Below, in pieces: positions 5,500 to 7,791 of a stretch of 7,791 nucleotides of DNA. The position numbers and the translations under genes are program-made. Every line of letters begins with the position of its first letter. The first letter of the stretch is position 1. The DNA is from OMOG01 sp041485845 (GTDB lineage: Bacteria > Acidobacteriota > Terriglobia > Bryobacterales > Bryobacteraceae): positions 1-7,791 of the forward strand of contig JBGPKH010000435.1 in NCBI GenBank assembly GCA_041485845.1, written 5' to 3'. The notes below the pieces were generated by a model that ran no database searches, was not told the origin of the DNA, and worked only from the letters and a program-made list of their open reading frames with translations.

Positions 5500-7093
5500 A
5501 ATGTGCTACCGCCTTTTCCGAACCCAGGCCGGTGTTGGCCCGGACTTCGAGTTCCGTGAATTTGGCTTCCGCTTGGGGATCCACACGGCTTGTCAGCGTG
5601 CCGAAGAGCGCTCCCAGGAAGCCCAGCGGGATGCTGAGGATGCCGGGATTCTCCAGCGGGAAGATCGGCCGCATCTGGATCAGGTGGCGGGCCGACGCGG
5701 CTACCGTGGGAGCATCCACGCCCATGATGCTGGGACTCATGACGATCAGCACCAGGGAGCTGAGCAGGCCGCTGGCGAGTCCCCAAACCGCGCCTTCGGT
5801 GGTGAAGCGTCTCCAGAAGATCGAGAGCAGGATGACCGGCAGATTGGCCGAAGCCGCCACGGCGAAGGCCAGCGCGACCAGGAACGCGACATTGAACGTA
5901 GGGCCGAGAACGATGGCGATGGCGATAGCCACCGCCCCCACCACGAAGGCGGTGACGCGCGCGACGCGGACCGAGGCCTGGGGGTTGTGCACCTTGCCAT
6001 GGTGGATGACGTTGTCGTAGAAATCGTGGGCGAACGAGGTGGAGGCGCTGATGGTGAGGCCGGCCACCACGGCGAGAATGGTGGCGAAGGCGATCGACGA
6101 GATGAAGGCGAACAGGATGTCGCCTCCGAGGGCCTGGGCCAGCAGCGGCGCGCTCATGTTGGTCCCGCCGTGTGAGGCGATGAATGCCTTGCCGAGAATG
6201 GTGGCCGCGCCGAAGCCCAGAAACGTGGTCATGATGTAGAACCCGCCGATGATCGCCATGGCCCAGACCACGCTCACGCGCGCCGTTTTGGCGTCGGGCA
6301 CGGTGTAGAAGCGCACCAGGATGTGGGGCAGGCCGGCGGTGCCGAAGATCAGCGCCAGGCCGAGCGAGATGAGGTCGAGCGCGCCGTAGGGCGGCTTGTA
6401 GCGCAGGCCCGGGTTCAGGAAGTTCACGATCTTGTCGCCGTCTTTGACGTGCGCGATAGCGTCGAAGAAAGCGGGGAAGCTGAAGCCGAAGTGCGCCATC
6501 ACCAGGATGCTGAGCAGAATGGCGCCGCCGATCAGCAGAATGGCTTTGACGATCTGCACCCAGGTGGTGGCCAGCATGCCGCCGAATACGACGTAGGCGA
6601 CCATGAGGACGCCGACCATTACGACCGCCCGGTTGTAGGTGATTCCCGACCCTTTGAGCAGCAGGGCGACCAGGGTTCCGGCGCCCACCATCTGGGCGAT
6701 CATGTAGAAGGTGCTGACCGTCAAAGTACTGAGCGCCGCCATGGCGCGCACCGGCCGCGGTTTCAGCCGGTAAGCCAGCACATCCGCCATGGTGTACTTG
6801 CCGGCATTACGGAGCGGTTCGGCCACGATGAGCAGCACGGTCAGGTACGCCACCAGCCAACCGACCGAATAGAGGAAGCCGTCATAACCCTGGAAGGCGA
6901 TGATCCCGGCGATGCCCAGGAACGAGGCCGCGCTCATGTAGTCGCCGGCTACCGCGATTCCGTTCTGCCAGCCCTTGATGCGTCGTCCGGCGGCGAAGTA
7001 GGCGCTGGCGCCCGCGGTGCGGCGCGCGGCCCACCAGGTGATCCCGAGAGTAATTGCGATGAACACCAGGAACATTACCAGGGGCGTGGACAT
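5498..7093 (-). CDS. actP: ActP-like acetate/monocarboxylate:cation symporter (SSS family)
   Basis: This is a 531-residue integral membrane protein with about 13 hydrophobic segments. It closely resembles the ActP (YjcG) branch of the sodium:solute symporters: AGDYMSAASFLG at 49-60, FGGMLATTWVQ at 170-180, FGTAGLPHILVRFYTV at 250-265, AFATILAVVAGLTISAS at 335-351, and the family-like C-terminal end TGLGSEKAVAH. Its role is uptake of acetate or similar short monocarboxylates across the cytoplasmic membrane. E. coli ActP (549 aa) has an extra cleaved N-terminal leader, which is absent here; the protein begins directly with the first membrane segment. The start ATG 7093-7091 shares one base with the stop of the DUF485 gene (TGATG) and is preceded by AAGGAG. 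The exact substrate cannot be read from sequence. Confidence 0.93.
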   Translation of the reverse strand: MSTPLVMFLVFIAITLGITWWAARRTAGASAYFAAGRRIKGWQNGIAVAGDYMSAASFLGIAGIIAFQGYDGFLYSVGWLVAYLTVLLIVAEPLRNAGKYTMADVLAYRLKPRPVRAMAALSTLTVSTFYMIAQMVGAGTLVALLLKGSGITYNRAVVMVGVLMVAYVVFGGMLATTWVQIVKAILLIGGAILLSILVMAHFGFSFPAFFDAIAHVKDGDKIVNFLNPGLRYKPPYGALDLISLGLALIFGTAGLPHILVRFYTVPDAKTARVSVVWAMAIIGGFYIMTTFLGFGAATILGKAFIASHGGTNMSAPLLAQALGGDILFAFISSIAFATILAVVAGLTISASTSFAHDFYDNVIHHGKVHNPQASVRVARVTAFVVGAVAIAIAIVLGPTFNVAFLVALAFAVAASANLPVILLSIFWRRFTTEGAVWGLASGLLSSLVLIVMSPSIMGVDAPTVAASARHLIQMRPIFPLENPGILSIPLGFLGALFGTLTSRVDPQAEAKFTELEVRANTGLGSEKAVAH

Positions 7094-7458
7094 CAGTCTC
7101 GCTCCTTTTTCGTTTCCGCCGACTGAGCCAGGTGCTCCAGAATTCGCTTACCCATGGCGTCGAAGCGGTCGGCGGCCCGCATGTACAGCCAGGCCAGCGT
7201 CCAGGCCATGAAGAACTGGGACAGCGCGAACAGGTAGGCGATGTTGACCACGCCGACGACCGGCGTGCTCATGAAGTCCGGAGCGTATCCGACGAGAATC
7301 GGCAGGGCGAAATAGTAGACCACGAAGAATATGGTGGCGGGCACGATAAAGCGCACCTTGGCCTTCATCAAGTCCCGGAATTCCGGGTTGGCGGCGACGC
7401 GGTCCCAATCGGTGGGCGGAGTATTGGGGCTCCGCGCTGGCACGGGTTTGGATGGCAT
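7093..7458 (-). CDS. yjcH: DUF485 small membrane protein (YjcH-like), partner of the symporter
   Basis: This is a 121-residue protein counted from ATG 7458; the frame is open to TTG 7473 (126 residues). Neither start has a clear ribosome binding site, so the start is uncertain. A soluble Pro-rich N-terminus leads to WDRVAANPEFRDLMKAKVRF (about 18-37), the usual DUF485 entry, and then two membrane segments at about 37-58 and 67-93. A charged cytoplasmic tail follows. DUF485 genes commonly stand directly before actP-type symporters, as in E. coli yjcH-actP, but the protein's own function is not established; an accessory role in the transporter is inferred from that pairing. The one-base overlap with actP indicates translational coupling. 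It lies about 45 nt after the VWA-related gene, without an obvious terminator between them. Confidence 0.88.
   Translation of the reverse strand: MPSKPVPARSPNTPPTDWDRVAANPEFRDLMKAKVRFIVPATIFFVVYYFALPILVGYAPDFMSTPVVGVVNIAYLFALSQFFMAWTLAWLYMRAADRFDAMGKRILEHLAQSAETKKERD
7102..7107 (-). promoter_or_regulatory. Shine-Dalgarno site of actP within the DUF485 gene
   Basis: On the minus strand AAGGAG (7107-7102) lies 8 nt before ATG 7093. It sits in the last codons of the upstream gene and fixes the actP start at the one-base TGATG overlap. Confidence 0.7.
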
Positions 7459-7503
7459 TCGATTTTGGCTCAAGAGTTGATCTTACAGGACTCGGGCTCG
7501 GAA

Positions 7504-7791
7504 TTATTGCGACGGCGCGTAGTATCCCGTGCGCCAGTGGGCGCGCAGTTTGGGGAGGCCACGCGGCGGCACCAGCACGACCTGCACCGAGTGGTAGCGT
7601 CCGTCGCGCTGCTGATTGGGGGGCGAGAAGCCCAGGACGTAACGGTTGCGCAGATCGATGCCGATCCGCAACGCGATGTCGGGCAGTTCCACCGGATTGG
7701 CTTCGTAGAGCCGGCCGCCGGTCTGCTCGGCGATGTGACTGAGCAGGCTGGGACCGCCGATCTCCTCGGACGATGCAAAGCCCCCAAATAC
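7504..7791 (-). CDS. VWA-related protein of acidobacterial type, C-terminal part (partial)
   Basis: The minus-strand frame is open from the window edge to TAA 7506-7504, giving 95 residues. Visible segments are LLSHIAEQTGGRLYEA, then IALRIGIDLRNRYVLGFSPP, then VLVPPRGLPKL and the end RTGYYAPSQ. This is the typical C-terminal end of proteins with the 'VWFA-related Acidobacterial domain' (TIGR03436), which are mostly secreted and of unknown function. The MIDAS metal site and signal peptide would lie outside the window. GTG 7692 is an internal codon, not the start, because the homologous sequence continues upstream of it. The gene runs in the same direction as the DUF485-actP pair and may be co-transcribed with it. 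Confidence 0.85.
   Translation of the reverse strand, partial: VFGGFASSEEIGGPSLLSHIAEQTGGRLYEANPVELPDIALRIGIDLRNRYVLGFSPPNQQRDGRYHSVQVVLVPPRGLPKLRAHWRTGYYAPSQ

Noticed and set aside
6323..7126. 267-codon + strand open frame within the actP-like gene
   Set aside because: Its translation is a low-complexity Asp/Glu/Gly/His/Gln-rich string that mirrors the codons of the membrane protein on the other strand; no domain and no ribosome binding site.
7470..7787. 105-codon minus-strand frame overlapping the VWA-related tail
   Set aside because: It is in a different frame from the one encoding the recognisable IALRIGIDLRNRYVLGF and RTGYYAP segments, and its own translation is an Arg/Ser/Cys-rich shadow.

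Overview
This window most likely comes from an acidobacterium of the Solibacter/Bryobacter type. That is inferred from a gene tail resembling the 'VWFA-related Acidobacterial domain' proteins (TIGR03436), from a paired DUF1592-type cytochrome and DUF1552 Tat-exported protein, and from GC-rich coding sequence. No rRNA, tRNA, transposase, integrase or CRISPR array is visible.

Layout, left to right. Positions 1-78 hold the last 25 codons of an unidentified + strand gene. Positions 79-229 hold a short repeat-rich spacer (an imperfectly palindromic element built on a 10-bp period) and a good sigma-70-like promoter. A two-gene + strand operon follows: a 1003-residue secreted protein with two CxxCH haem sites and the planctomycete-type domain series (230-3241), then a 450-residue Tat-exported DUF1552 protein (3247-4599). 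Such pairs recur in Planctomycetes, Acidobacteria and Myxobacteria; their biochemical role is not established.

Positions 4600-5405 carry a compact type II toxin-antitoxin module, a RelE/HigB-like toxin followed by a NadS/HigA-like helix-turn-helix antitoxin. It has its own near-consensus promoter, an operator-like palindrome and an apparently leaderless toxin start. The module is flanked by a 65-bp direct repeat. The left copy is the real 3' end of the DUF1552 gene, and the right copy (5406-5470) is a second, slightly diverged version of that gene end including its stop codon, followed directly by a terminator-like T-tract. The simplest reading is that the module was placed into the end of the DUF1552 gene together with a substitute gene tail, so that the reading frame was kept. 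This is the most unusual thing in the window.

The remainder is on the - strand, convergent with the above. Read in its direction of transcription it holds the 3' end of a VWA-related gene (7791 to 7504), a DUF485 small membrane protein (yjcH-like, 7458 to 7093) and an acetate/monocarboxylate:cation symporter (actP-like, 7093 to 5498). yjcH and actP are translationally coupled by a TGATG overlap.
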